NCBI RefSeq assembly: GCF_015101885.1 | Contig: NZ_CP062941.1 | Span: 1,488,001-1,552,000, forward strand | Reading direction: 5' to 3' | Length of the DNA stretch: 64,000 nt | Origin: Massilia litorea | Lineage (GTDB): Bacteria > Pseudomonadota > Gammaproteobacteria > Burkholderiales > Burkholderiaceae_D | Notes under the pieces: generated by a model | Databases searched by the model: none | Seen by the model: only the letters and a program-made list of their open reading frames with translations | Told to the model about the DNA's origin: nothing | Shown here: piece by piece, positions 23,866 through 32,938 of the stretch | How positions within the stretch are numbered: the stretch's first letter is position 1 | How the letters are laid out: each line of letters starts with the position of its first letter | Program-made: the position numbers and the translations under genes

Positions 23866-24749
23866 GCGCTCGCTCCCGCGGCGGCCAGGTCCTTGGCCAG
23901 CTGCTTCTTGCCGATCTTGATCATCAGGCGGTGCAGGGGATTACGGTTGCCGCCCGGCCGCCAGGTACGCACCAGCTTGTTGCGATAGGCGTCGAACTGG
24001 ATGCCCCATGGGGCCGCCAGCACGCGTCCCCGTCCCAGCAGGATTTTGAGGGCTTCGGTGCCCATCACGCCGGCGCACAGCTGGCAGGCCATGATGGTCG
24101 AGGGACCGCGCCGTTCGACGAAGTTCACCGCTTCCGGCACCACCAGGTAGGGGCGGTGCAGGCCGGCCGGGGCCAGCCCGACCACGAAGTGGACGGCCTT
24201 GTCCGTTTCCGGCAAGTCTCCCCACTGGAAATACTCCTCGAAGGTCATCTGGCCCGGCAGGAAGTTCAGCAAGGCTGCCCCCATGCCCAGCGGCGCCACG
24301 GTGCTGGCGGGGATGCCGAGCCGGGCGCACAAGGCGAAGGTTTTCTGGCGGATATCGAAGGCGAAGAAGTCGAGCGCGTCGACGTACATGTCGGCGCCTT
24401 CGAGGAAGGCGTGCAGGTTGGCGTCGTTGATGCCCTGGTCGAACATCTCGACTTCGCATTCGGGGTTGATGTCGAGCAGCATGCGACGGATCACCTCGAC
24501 CTTCGGCTGGTTCAGGGTCGAGACCATGGCGCCGACTTGCCGATTAAAATTGGGCACGTCGAAGGTGTCGAAGTCGGCGATCCGGAATTTGGTCACGCCC
24601 AGGCGCGCCAGGGTCAGTGCATGGACGCCGCCGACCCCGCCGCCGCCCGCGATCGCCACCCGTTTGGTACGCAGCTGCGCCTGCTCCTCACGCGTTACCC
24701 AGCCAATATTTCGGGAAAAAGCCTGCTCATAGCGGAAAGGAGATGTCAT
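23862..24749 (-). CDS. ThiF/MoeB/HesA-family adenylyltransferase (E1-like)
   Basis: This 295-aa protein has a Rossmann nucleotide site, GGGGVGG (35-41), the conserved FNRQ segment at 68-71 and an Asp-rich VDALDFFAFDIRQ. One CxxC pair is visible (Cys222/Cys225); many E1-like enzymes carry two pairs for zinc. The family adenylates a C-terminal carboxylate of a small protein or peptide. I chose the ATG at 24749; upstream frame to 25061 has no family support and overlaps the acyltransferase gene. It sits between the FeeM-type synthase and nitroreductase genes, suggesting one small-molecule or peptide pathway. The substrate is unknown, and no ubiquitin-like partner gene is present. Confidence 0.85.
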   Translation of the reverse strand: MTSPFRYEQAFSRNIGWVTREEQAQLRTKRVAIAGGGGVGGVHALTLARLGVTKFRIADFDTFDVPNFNRQVGAMVSTLNQPKVEVIRRMLLDINPECEVEMFDQGINDANLHAFLEGADMYVDALDFFAFDIRQKTFALCARLGIPASTVAPLGMGAALLNFLPGQMTFEEYFQWGDLPETDKAVHFVVGLAPAGLHRPYLVVPEAVNFVERRGPSTIMACQLCAGVMGTEALKILLGRGRVLAAPWGIQFDAYRNKLVRTWRPGGNRNPLHRLMIKIGKKQLAKDLAAAGASA

Positions 24750-24867
24750 GTGTGGGAGAGGTAAAGCGGTCAACGTGAATGTCGGGATGGCGAAAAACAG
24801 GAAGCGCCCGGGCGGCGCATCCAATGGCGCTGCCCGAAAATGGGGCAGGCCGCAACCAGCGGGCAGA

Positions 24868-25653
24868 TTACGCCGCCTGGTGTTCGTCGATGCGGCGCAG
24901 GCGGTTGATAATACCCTGCTCTTCGCGCGGGGAGAAGAAATATGGATAGAACGAGCGTTCGGTGGCCGCTTCGGTGGCCGATTGGCTGAAGGTGCCGCCG
25001 TGCTTTTGAATCTGCTCGGTGACATACGCCAGCTCGATACGCAGCAGATAGGCCGGCGCATTCACGCGCGGATTGTCCTTCAAATCGCCTTCGCGCTTGA
25101 ACCCGAGCATATGCTCGTAAAAGCGGCGGTGACGCGGATTGACTTCGATAACGATATCGGTGCAATCGTGGATATCGCGGGCGTAAATGACAGCCAGGTG
25201 GAACAGATTGGCGAGCGAGGTTTTCGAACGCACGGTCGGATCGAAGGCCAGCTTGGTGAATTCACAGAGCTTGGCCCCGCGCGCGCGGTGCGCGTCGAGT
25301 TCTTCCTTGAAGATCTGGTCGGCCATCAGGCCGATGGGCGAATCGATACCGAGCGTCAGGGTGCCTACCACTTCGCCTTTGTCCGTGGCGGTGAGCGTGA
25401 TGCGATTGGGATCGTCGCTGAACTGGTGCGTGCCAGCATAGCCGCGCCAAGCATACATCTTGTTGACCAGCATACTGGCCGAATTGCGTCCTTTTGCCGT
25501 ATCGGTAAGCCGGATTCCATATGAATCTTGGTTCACGATAACATCCTCTAATTCTGAGTTCGCTATATTATCGCGATCCTCTGACACATGAGCGTTCGAT
25601 AGAAACTCGAGGGTTCGTTCGTCCAGTTCCTGGACTTCGTCGGGATTCGTCAT
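24868..25653 (-). CDS. PEP-CTERM/exosortase system-associated acyltransferase (FeeM-type N-acyl amino acid synthase)
   Basis: This 261-aa GNAT-fold protein resembles the TIGR03694-type exosortase-associated acyltransferases and FeeM N-acyl amino acid synthases. Visible landmarks are GEVVGTLTLGIDSP, CEFTKLAFDP, and IVIEVNPRHRRFYEHMLGF in the C-terminal half. FeeM-like enzymes transfer a long acyl chain from acyl-ACP to an amino acid. The ATG at 25653 follows CCAAGGTG with 7-nt spacing. It is separated from the ThiF-like gene by 118 bp but lies on the same strand. Such acyltransferases are almost confined to genomes with PEP-CTERM systems, which fits this locus. The product and its link to sorting are unknown. 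Confidence 0.87.
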   Translation of the reverse strand: MTNPDEVQELDERTLEFLSNAHVSEDRDNIANSELEDVIVNQDSYGIRLTDTAKGRNSASMLVNKMYAWRGYAGTHQFSDDPNRITLTATDKGEVVGTLTLGIDSPIGLMADQIFKEELDAHRARGAKLCEFTKLAFDPTVRSKTSLANLFHLAVIYARDIHDCTDIVIEVNPRHRRFYEHMLGFKREGDLKDNPRVNAPAYLLRIELAYVTEQIQKHGGTFSQSATEAATERSFYPYFFSPREEQGIINRLRRIDEHQAA

Positions 25654-25676
25654 CGTGAGACACCTTGGGTTTTGGC

Positions 25677-25748
25677 GCGCCGCCGCAGTGGGCGGCGCCT
25701 TTATTTTGGCCCGGGGCCGCGCTTTGCCAGTCAGGCAAAAAGCGCGGC
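25677..25748. repeat. Two GC-rich hairpins between prsT and the acyltransferase gene
   Basis: Hairpin A pairs GCGCCGCC (25677-25684) with GGCGGCGC (25691-25698) and is followed on the plus strand by TTTATTTT. Hairpin B pairs GCCGCGCTTT (25716-25725) with AAAGCGCGGC (25739-25748). Both flanking genes are on the minus strand, where neither hairpin has a T-run. They may attenuate or protect the prsT transcript rather than act as a classical terminator. Confidence 0.5.
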
Positions 25749-25783
25749 GCTGTTGGTTTTTTATTTAGCTGAAATATAGACCG

Positions 25784-28552
25784 TTATAAGGTTTTTAGCA
25801 ACGAACGGGCTTCCTCCAGCTGGGCGAACGGCTTGTTTTGCGCGAGCAGGGTTTCGAGTTCCTTGCGTGCGCCGGCCTTGTCGCCCGATTTACTCAGGCC
25901 GACCGCCAGGTGATAGCGAATTTCCGGCAAAGCCGGCGCGCCGGCAGCTGCTTTTTGCAGCAAGGGCAGGCCGCGCTTCGTGTCCCCCTGTTCCACCAGC
26001 ATCCAGCCCAGCGTGTCCATCACCGAGGCGTTGTCGCCGGCGACCTTGTACGCCTGCTCGGCGGTGGCCAGCGCGCGCGGATCCTTCTGCTGCTGGTAGG
26101 CATAGGCCAGGTTGTTCAGGGCCGCGCCATTGTTCGGCGCGCGCTTGACGACCTGCTCCAGTAGCGCCGCGGCAGGCTTGTATTCCTTCGCCGCCAGGTG
26201 CGCTTCGGCCAGGTAGTTTGCCACCTGCACGTCGTCCGGATGTGCCTTGGCCCAGGCGTTGACGCGCTGCTTCGCTTCGTCTTCCTTGCCCATCTGGCGC
26301 AGCGCCTGGGCGCTGCGCAGCAGGACCGCGCTCGACTTGGTGATGGCGAAGGCCTTGTCGTAGGCCGCCACGGCCAGCGCCGGCTTCTTCTGCGCCTGCT
26401 GCAGGTCGCCTTCCATCAGGAAGCCGACCGGGGAACCGGGCACGTCCTGCTGCAGCTGGCGCACCATGCCCAGCGCCTCGTCGGTACGGCCGCGGCGCAT
26501 GGCGACTTCCACCTGGGCCACGCGTGCCTGCAGCAGGTTCGGCTGCAGTGCGCTGGCGCGCTTGAGCGATTCGGCCGCGCCGGCATCGTTCTTCAGCTTG
26601 CCCTGCGCCTCGGCCAGGCGCATTTGCGCCAGCGCCGATTTCGGCACGATGTTGACCAGCTTGCTGTAGCTGTCGAGCGCACCCTGGCCGTCGTCGTTTG
26701 CCAGCTGCGCCTGGCCGAGCAGGTCCATCAGCTCGGGATTCGACGGATGCGCGGCCTGGAATTTACGGGCCAGCGTCAGCGCCTTCTTTTCCTGCTTGGT
26801 CGCCAGGTAGTGGCCGCCCAGCCTGAGCACCGGTGCGATCGCATCCGGATTTTCGGCTTGCGCCTTTTCCAGCCAGGTCGTGGCTTCTTCCGGACGGTTC
26901 TGCAGCATCGCCAGTTCGGCCAGCGCACCCATCGCGCCGAAGTTCTTCTTGTCCTTCTCCAGGATCGCCTCGAAACGCTTGCGCGCGGCGTCCGGCTTCT
27001 TCTCCATCATGTCGAGCTTGGCCAGGTTGGTGGCGGCCGGGAAGAAGGTTGGCTGGATTTGCAGGGCTTTCTCGAAGGCGCTGCGGGCAGCGGGGACGTC
27101 GCCCTTGCTGAGCAACACGGTAGCCTTCAAGTTATAGGTCTGCGGATCGTTCGGTTTCAGTGTCTCGAGCTTGGCGGCCGCGGCGGCGGCCTTGTCGTAA
27201 TGCTTCAGGCCGAGTTCGGCCTGCACCAGCGCCGTCAGTGCGCGCTCCGATTTCGGATCGAGCTCGGCGGCGCGTTCCAGTTCGGCAATGCCCTTGGCGG
27301 CATCGCCCTGCTGCAGGCGCGCCATGCCCAGCGAGGTGTGCAGCGCAGCGACCTCGGGAGCGAGCTGGGAGGCTTTTTCGAGGTAGGCGATGGCCTTGCC
27401 GAAATCGCGCGCCTGCATGTACGACTCGCCGGCCAGGGCCAGCAGCTGCGGGTCGCTCGTGTCCTTCAAGGCCGGCGCCAGCATGGAGGCGGCGTCAGCC
27501 GGCTGGGCGTTCTTCAGCATGGCCTGCGCCATCAGCTTGCGCGCATACACGTTGTTCGGCTCGACTTCCAGGTATTTGCGCAGGTGCATCTGGGCCGACT
27601 GTGGCGAATCCAGGTTCAGCTCGACGGCGGCGGCCAGCAGCACGCTCGGCATGTGGTTCGGCGCGCTTTTCAGGATGCGCTGCAGCGATTCGCGCGCTTC
27701 CTTGTTCTTGCCTTCGCTGTAGTCGAGCAGGGCCTGGCCGTAGGTGACGAGCAGGCTCCCTGGTGCGAGCTTGTGCGCCGCCTCGAGCTCGGTACGCGCT
27801 TCGGCATACTTCTTCTGGTTGATGCGGATATACGCCTTCTCCAGGTTCGCGTTGCGGTCTTGCGGACGCAGGGCGAGCACCTTGTCGAAGGCGGAGAGCG
27901 CCGCGTCGGGCTTGTTCAGGCCGCGCAGCAGGCCGCCCTGGAACATCCAGACTTCCGGATTCTTGCCGTCCTTGGCGATGGCGTCGGCCGCGAAGCGCTG
28001 CGCCGTCGCCGTATCGTTCTTCAGCAGGGCGTGGCGCGCCAGGCCGATGAGCGCGGCGCCGCTGCCGCCGTCGATGCCCAGTGCCGCATCGTAGGCCGCC
28101 TTGGCGGCGTCGGTTTCGCCGGTGGCGAGCAGGGCGTCGCCGCGCAGGGCCGTCAGCGGCGCCGACTTGGCGGCCAGTTCCGGCTTGATCTCGGCCAGCA
28201 CTTCCTTGAATTTGCCCTGGGCCAGCAGTGCCTGGCCCAGCAGCGGCAGGCTGCGCGCCGGGGCCAGGCCCAGGCTGGCTGCTTTGCGCAGTTCCTTCTC
28301 GGCCGATACGGCATCGCCCGTTTCCAGGTACAGCGACCCGAGCTGCACGCGCGCCTCGGCGTCTTCCGGGCTCTTCGCGACGGCATTTTTCAGCTGGATC
28401 AGGGCGGCCTTCTGGTCGCCCTTCTGTTGGTATTGCCTGGCCTCGGCCAGCAGGCTCGCGGTCGACTGGTCACGGTTGCAGGCACTCATGCCGGCAAGCA
28501 GGAGCGCACCGGAGACGACAGCGGCGGTGAATTTGATCTTGTTACGGGACAT
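25784..28552 (-). CDS. prsT: PEP-CTERM system TPR-repeat lipoprotein PrsT
   Basis: This 922-aa lipoprotein has lipobox AGMSAC with Cys25. About twenty tetratricopeptide-like repeats run to the C-terminus (for example ARVQLGSLYLETGDAVSAEK). Length and pattern match the PrsT family (TIGR02917 type) encoded beside PEP-CTERM systems. I placed the start at the ATG at 28552 (GAGGAAG 2 nt upstream; family-like MSRNKIKF), not the TTG at 28603. It probably scaffolds protein contacts in the periplasm or at the outer membrane. In other genomes prsT lies with prsK and prsR, which are absent here. Confidence 0.93.
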   Translation of the reverse strand: MSRNKIKFTAAVVSGALLLAGMSACNRDQSTASLLAEARQYQQKGDQKAALIQLKNAVAKSPEDAEARVQLGSLYLETGDAVSAEKELRKAASLGLAPARSLPLLGQALLAQGKFKEVLAEIKPELAAKSAPLTALRGDALLATGETDAAKAAYDAALGIDGGSGAALIGLARHALLKNDTATAQRFAADAIAKDGKNPEVWMFQGGLLRGLNKPDAALSAFDKVLALRPQDRNANLEKAYIRINQKKYAEARTELEAAHKLAPGSLLVTYGQALLDYSEGKNKEARESLQRILKSAPNHMPSVLLAAAVELNLDSPQSAQMHLRKYLEVEPNNVYARKLMAQAMLKNAQPADAASMLAPALKDTSDPQLLALAGESYMQARDFGKAIAYLEKASQLAPEVAALHTSLGMARLQQGDAAKGIAELERAAELDPKSERALTALVQAELGLKHYDKAAAAAAKLETLKPNDPQTYNLKATVLLSKGDVPAARSAFEKALQIQPTFFPAATNLAKLDMMEKKPDAARKRFEAILEKDKKNFGAMGALAELAMLQNRPEEATTWLEKAQAENPDAIAPVLRLGGHYLATKQEKKALTLARKFQAAHPSNPELMDLLGQAQLANDDGQGALDSYSKLVNIVPKSALAQMRLAEAQGKLKNDAGAAESLKRASALQPNLLQARVAQVEVAMRRGRTDEALGMVRQLQQDVPGSPVGFLMEGDLQQAQKKPALAVAAYDKAFAITKSSAVLLRSAQALRQMGKEDEAKQRVNAWAKAHPDDVQVANYLAEAHLAAKEYKPAAALLEQVVKRAPNNGAALNNLAYAYQQQKDPRALATAEQAYKVAGDNASVMDTLGWMLVEQGDTKRGLPLLQKAAAGAPALPEIRYHLAVGLSKSGDKAGARKELETLLAQNKPFAQLEEARSLLKTL

Positions 28553-28698
28553 GGCTTCCTCAATTTGACGTGCTGATGCCGGCCGGGAAACGCCGGACGA
28601 CAAGTTTCCTAGTCAACAATAATACCTCAAGGAACAGATTAATTACCGCACAATCGGGCAGGCGTTGTAGGCAGACGATTTCTTGTTGGAACTGCCTG

Positions 28699-29010
28699 TC
28701 AATCCTCGTCGGTCTTGCGCAGGCGGCCGAGCAGGGCTTCGACGTTTTCGCTGACGGGCAAGCCGTGGCGGCGCAGCAGCTGGACGTGCAGGACGAGGTT
28801 TTCGAGGACCAGCTTGGCGGACACCGCGAGCAGGGTCAGCAGGCGGTCTTCGGTACTGAAATTTTCCATGGCCGCCGCCATCTCGCACAGGTGGTTCGCC
28901 ACCAGCGCTCGTAAATCGTCTTCCGCAAAGGGCAGATCGGCGAAATCGATCGGGTCTTCCAGCTCGACTTCGCGCATCAGGGCGGCAAGTTCTTCCGGCT
29001 TGATCGGCAT
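28699..29010 (-). CDS. Hypothetical protein (103 aa), helical and acidic
   Basis: The start at 29010 is preceded by CGGAG with 8-nt spacing. The product (MPIKPEELAALMREVEL...) is acidic and almost entirely predicted helix, with heptad-like leucines in LLTLLAVSAKLVLENLVLHV. There is no signal peptide and no recognised family. It lies alone between prsT and the TonB receptor gene on the minus strand. A longer frame upstream to 29085 is basic and Cys-containing and is probably not translated. Confidence 0.65.
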   Translation of the reverse strand: MPIKPEELAALMREVELEDPIDFADLPFAEDDLRALVANHLCEMAAAMENFSTEDRLLTLLAVSAKLVLENLVLHVQLLRRHGLPVSENVEALLGRLRKTDED

Positions 29011-29108
29011 GCGGGGCTCCGTGGATGGGTGACGCTTCCATTGTAGGCGCCGCGCAAAAAAAAGGGAGCGGCAAGCCGCTCCCAAAGTCTGACGGGAAAG
29101 TTATTTAA

Positions 29109-31550
29109 TTAAAAGCGATACAGGAGCGAGGCTTCCACCGCACGGCCGAAGATCGGACGGGCATTGATCGGACCGCTGCTCTGGGCGCCGGTCAGGCGCG
29201 AATTGCCTTCGGTGAGGCCCAGCTCGTTGGTGAGGTTGGTGGCCGCGACGCGCACTTCCCAGTTCGCGCCAATGCTGGCCAGCGCGCCGATGTCGAGCGT
29301 TTTATAGGACGGCAGGTAGGACAGGTTTGCCTGGTCGGCCCAGCGGTCGCCAACATAGGTGTAGGTACCGTACAACTTGACGGCGTTGTCGCCCAGCGGG
29401 ATGCGGTAGCTCGGCGAGAAGCGGAACTGCAGGTTCGGCTGGCGCTGCACTTCGTTGCCGGTGATCGCCGGATTGTCGCGGTACTTCGATTTTTGATAAT
29501 CGCCGGTCAGGGTCAGCTGCAGGTTTTTAACAGGACGCAGCGCCAGCTCGAATTCGACGCCATGGCCGCGCGAACCGCTGACCGAGTTCAGGACCGCATC
29601 GGTCGTAATCTGCTGGAACGAAATGCCGGTGAATTCGGTGTAGAACGCGTTGATGTAAGCGCTGTACAGCGAGTTCGCCGTTTTGAAGCCCAGTTCGTAC
29701 TGCTTCACCTTCGGGTTCGGCACGCCGTTGCGGTCGTTGACGGCCGCCTGGGTGCCGGCATTGCGCAGGTCGTCGAAGTAGATGAAGGTGTGGCCGGTGT
29801 TGGCACGGGCGAACACGCTGGCATCCTTGTTCAGCTTGTACAGGCCGCCGACGGTGAAGGAGGTGGCGCTGTCGTCGCGTTCCAGGCGGGTAAAGCTGCC
29901 GGTCGGGATCGAGGTGCCGTTGTTGTAGACGGTCAGCGGATTGTTGTCGGTGTCGCCCGCGGCCAGGTTCGAGATCGACCCTTCCAGGCTCTGGCGCTCG
30001 CGGCGCAGGCCGGCGTCGACGCGCAGGTTGTCGCTGATCTTCCATTCGTCGGCCAGGAACAGGGCGACGTTGTTGCCCTTGTAGTTGGCGACCGGCGCGT
30101 AGAAGACGTTGCCGCTCTTGCCGCCTTGCGAGACGATGGTGCCGTTGGTCAGGCTGGCGTTGATCAGGCGCGCGTTCGGCGTGGCCGTCATCAGGTGGGC
30201 GTTACCCAGGTACCACTCGTCGTCCGACTTGTAGTTGGCGTAGTAGCCACCGACGGTGAGCGTATGGCCGGGGAAGACTTCGCGGCTGACACGCAGTTCA
30301 TCGGTGAACGAGCGCAGCTGCTTTTCGACCGACCACAGGCCGGCCTGCACCACTTGCTGGTTTGGATCGACGGCGCCGCCGCCATTCACATAGGTCATGC
30401 TGCCGGAGCTGCTTGCCGCGGTCGGGTTGTACTTGGTGTTGGCGGCGGCCAGGTAGGTGGCCGCCGTCTGCGGGTTGTCGCCGGTGAACATCGAGATCGT
30501 GTTCAGGTCGCCGTCGAAATAATTCGCTTTATTCGAAACGTCCCAGCCGTTGATCTTCTGCTCGTAGTCCACGCCCCAGACGGCGGCCTTCATGCCGCGG
30601 CCGTCGGCCAGGTCGCGCTCGAGCGTTTTGCCGGGCGCGGCGTCAATCGTGAAGTGACGCATTTCGTTGCTCATCAGGGTGCCGGTGAGCGGATCGAAGC
30701 CAGGGAATTCGCTGATGGTGCGGCCGTTGTTGCTCGAAATGAGCGGCACGCCGGTATAAAACGCGTTCTTTTCGTTGGTGGCGCGCACGTAGGCCGTGAC
30801 TTCACCGCCCTCCAACTTGCGGGTGATGGTCGCGGTCAGCTGGCCACCGTCGTCCGCCTTGAACTGCGGATCGCGCACGCCGTGGCCCTGGCGGTAGAAG
30901 CCGCCCACGGTGCCGTACCAGCCGTCGGCGAGCTTGCCGCCAACAAAAACGTCGCCGCGGCGCAGGTTGCCGGTGCCGGTGGTCAGGCGGATCGTGCGCT
31001 CAGGCACGTCATCACCCTTTTTCAGGATGAAGTTCATCGTCGCGCCAGGCTGGCCGACCGAATAGATCGTGCTCGGGCCGCCGCGCAGCACTTCCACGCG
31101 CTCGATCGTGTCGTCGAGGCGGAAGGCCGAGGTGCCCTCGAAGAAGGACAGCACCGGCACCGGATAGATAGGATTGCCGTTCAGCTGGACCGAGACGAAG
31201 GGCGAGTCCGAACCCGACGGGAAGCCGCGCACTTCGACGTTGGCGCCCGACTGGCCGCCGGTCGCTTCTGCGTACACGCCCGGCACCAGTTTCAACACGT
31301 CGGCGGTGCTGCTTGGCGAAGCCGCTTTCAGCTGCTCTTCATTGGCGGTGGTGATGGAGAAGGAGGTGTCGATCCTGCGGGTGCCGGAAGCCGAGGCGGT
31401 ACCGGTGACGACGACTTGCTGGATTTCCTGGGTGACTGCGGCATTGCTGCCTTCTTGAGGCGTAGCCTGGCCGGCGGCCTGGGCCTGGCTAACCAGGGTC
31501 AGCACGGCCAGTGCGACCGTGGACAGCACGAACTGCTTCGATTGGTTCAT
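29109..31550 (-). CDS. TonB-dependent receptor of the disaccharide locus
   Basis: This 813-aa outer-membrane receptor has a signal peptide (cleavage near SQAQA-AG at residue 25). An early TonB-box-like IQQVVVTGTAS and a plug domain (VLKLVPGVYAEATGG to RVEVLRGGPSTIYSVGQPGA) follow. A 22-strand-type barrel ends in LLYRF. The gene is divergent from the LacI regulator and GH65 phosphorylase genes. It probably imports a glucan oligosaccharide or disaccharide, though the plug also resembles siderophore receptors. The twin LacI-type operators in the divergent region suggest repression by the adjacent regulator. AGAGAG lies 7 nt upstream of the ATG. Confidence 0.88.
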   Translation of the reverse strand: MNQSKQFVLSTVALAVLTLVSQAQAAGQATPQEGSNAAVTQEIQQVVVTGTASASGTRRIDTSFSITTANEEQLKAASPSSTADVLKLVPGVYAEATGGQSGANVEVRGFPSGSDSPFVSVQLNGNPIYPVPVLSFFEGTSAFRLDDTIERVEVLRGGPSTIYSVGQPGATMNFILKKGDDVPERTIRLTTGTGNLRRGDVFVGGKLADGWYGTVGGFYRQGHGVRDPQFKADDGGQLTATITRKLEGGEVTAYVRATNEKNAFYTGVPLISSNNGRTISEFPGFDPLTGTLMSNEMRHFTIDAAPGKTLERDLADGRGMKAAVWGVDYEQKINGWDVSNKANYFDGDLNTISMFTGDNPQTAATYLAAANTKYNPTAASSSGSMTYVNGGGAVDPNQQVVQAGLWSVEKQLRSFTDELRVSREVFPGHTLTVGGYYANYKSDDEWYLGNAHLMTATPNARLINASLTNGTIVSQGGKSGNVFYAPVANYKGNNVALFLADEWKISDNLRVDAGLRRERQSLEGSISNLAAGDTDNNPLTVYNNGTSIPTGSFTRLERDDSATSFTVGGLYKLNKDASVFARANTGHTFIYFDDLRNAGTQAAVNDRNGVPNPKVKQYELGFKTANSLYSAYINAFYTEFTGISFQQITTDAVLNSVSGSRGHGVEFELALRPVKNLQLTLTGDYQKSKYRDNPAITGNEVQRQPNLQFRFSPSYRIPLGDNAVKLYGTYTYVGDRWADQANLSYLPSYKTLDIGALASIGANWEVRVAATNLTNELGLTEGNSRLTGAQSSGPINARPIFGRAVEASLLYRF

Positions 31551-31725
31551 GTAATTGCTCTCTTTTTTATGGTTCAAAATCCGTCTCCTGGACATGCGGG
31601 CCCTGGCGGGCCGTTGAACGCCTACTGTCGCAGTGCATGTACTACTTCGTCGTCTTGCTCGTATTTGGTGCATTGGCGGGCTTGAATGGTGCACGCCTGT
31701 CAATGTGTGTCATTGAAACAAGGAA

Positions 31726-31760
31726 TGATATCGATGTCAATAAAATTGTTATCGATGTCA
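31726..31760. promoter_or_regulatory. Twin LacI-type operators in the divergent region
   Basis: TGATATCGATGTCA (31726-31739) and TGTTATCGATGTCA (31747-31760) differ at one position. Both are near-palindromes centred on ATCGAT with the central CG typical of LacI-family sites. They are 21 bp apart, two helical turns, so two dimers could bind the same DNA face. They lie between the TonB receptor and LacI gene starts. Confidence 0.7.
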
Positions 31761-31830
31761 TTTGTGATTCCACCGTCATTTAAATCTGTCATAATTTGAC
31801 GCAGAGTTGTTTCCTTCACCCAAGTAGCCC

Positions 31831-32841
31831 ATGGCGACCAACAAAAATATCAAGCGCAGCAGCGAAGCCGGCATGACGATGGAAGACCTGGCCGCGCTGG
31901 CCGGCGTGTCCACGATCACCGTGTCGCGCGCGCTGCGCAACAGCCCGCTCGTGACCGAGAAGACGCGCGATAAAGTGCGCCGCATCGCCGAAGAGCAGGG
32001 CTACCGCCTGAACATCAGCGCCCGCAACCTGCGCATGGGCCGCAGCAATTCGGTGGCCGTGGTGGTGGAAATGACGCCCATTAAAGGGCGGCCGATGTCG
32101 GATCCGTATCCGCTGGCCCTGCTCGGCGGAATTACCGAAGAACTGACAAGTGCCGGCTACACCGTTGTATTAACGTCACGCCAGCTGCTCGACAGCGCTC
32201 CGGTGCGCGGCGCCGACGGCATGATCCTGCTGGGCCAGGGTTCGCATGGCGAAGCGGTCAAGGTCTTGCAAAAGGTGGGCCTGCCGCTGATCGTCTGGGG
32301 TGCGCCGGAAGCGTCCGATTCGTATGTGGTGGTCGGCAGCGACAACCACGCCGGTGGCGCCAGCGCCGCGGCGCGCTTCATCGAGCAGCGCCGCCGCAAG
32401 CTGGTCTTTCTCGGCGACGTAGACCACGCCGAAGTGCAGAGCCGCTGCGCCGGCTTCATCGAGGCCATGCGCGGCCACGGCATCGTCCACATCGTGCGCC
32501 CGAAAGCATTCACCTTCGAGGCCGGTTTCGACAGCATGACGGCGCTGCTCAAGAAGAAGGGAGAGCACGCCGTCGACGGCGTGTTCGCGGCCAGCGATTT
32601 GCTGGCGATGGGCGCGATCCGGGCGCTGGCTGAACACGGCTTGCGCGTGCCCGACGAGGTGTCGGTGATCGGCTACGACGATACGCCGGGCGCGGCCAGT
32701 TTCGTGCCGCCGCTGACCAGCGTGCACCAGGATTTGCGCGATGGCGGCGTTTTACTTGGACGCAAGATGCTGGCGCTGCTGAACGACGAGCCGGTCGCCT
32801 CCGAGACGCTTCCGACCAGGCTGATCGTGCGCCAGACCTGA
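31831..32841 (+). CDS. LacI family transcriptional regulator of disaccharide use
   Basis: This 336-aa protein has an N-terminal LacI helix-turn-helix (TMEDLAALAGVSTITVSRAL, about 16-35) and hinge (VRRIAEEQGYRLN). A periplasmic-binding-protein-like effector domain follows. It is likely to bind the twin operators about 70-105 bp upstream and to control both the divergent TonB receptor gene and the phosphorylase operon. The effector is probably a disaccharide or a glucose phosphate, by analogy with LacI regulators of such loci. Confidence 0.92.
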   Translation: MATNKNIKRSSEAGMTMEDLAALAGVSTITVSRALRNSPLVTEKTRDKVRRIAEEQGYRLNISARNLRMGRSNSVAVVVEMTPIKGRPMSDPYPLALLGGITEELTSAGYTVVLTSRQLLDSAPVRGADGMILLGQGSHGEAVKVLQKVGLPLIVWGAPEASDSYVVVGSDNHAGGASAAARFIEQRRRKLVFLGDVDHAEVQSRCAGFIEAMRGHGIVHIVRPKAFTFEAGFDSMTALLKKKGEHAVDGVFAASDLLAMGAIRALAEHGLRVPDEVSVIGYDDTPGAASFVPPLTSVHQDLRDGGVLLGRKMLALLNDEPVASETLPTRLIVRQT

Positions 32842-32938
32842 GTTTTATCCGCTTCAACCCTTTATCCCGGTGTCCGCCCGAGCGGACGCCTGATTTGTTT
32901 CGACTTCGATCCACCGTACTCCGTTTTGAGGACTCGCC

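Noticed and set aside
22786..24749. Molybdopterin biosynthesis role for the nitroreductase and ThiF-like genes
   Set aside because: No other molybdopterin genes lie nearby and the genes sit with an exosortase-associated acyltransferase, so the pathway name is not supported here.
25677..25698. Hairpin A as an intrinsic terminator of a plus-strand transcript
   Set aside because: It has a T-run on the plus strand, but no plus-strand gene ends here.
29493..31685. 730-aa plus-strand open frame over the TonB receptor gene
   Set aside because: It is antisense to a clear receptor gene and shows no family features.
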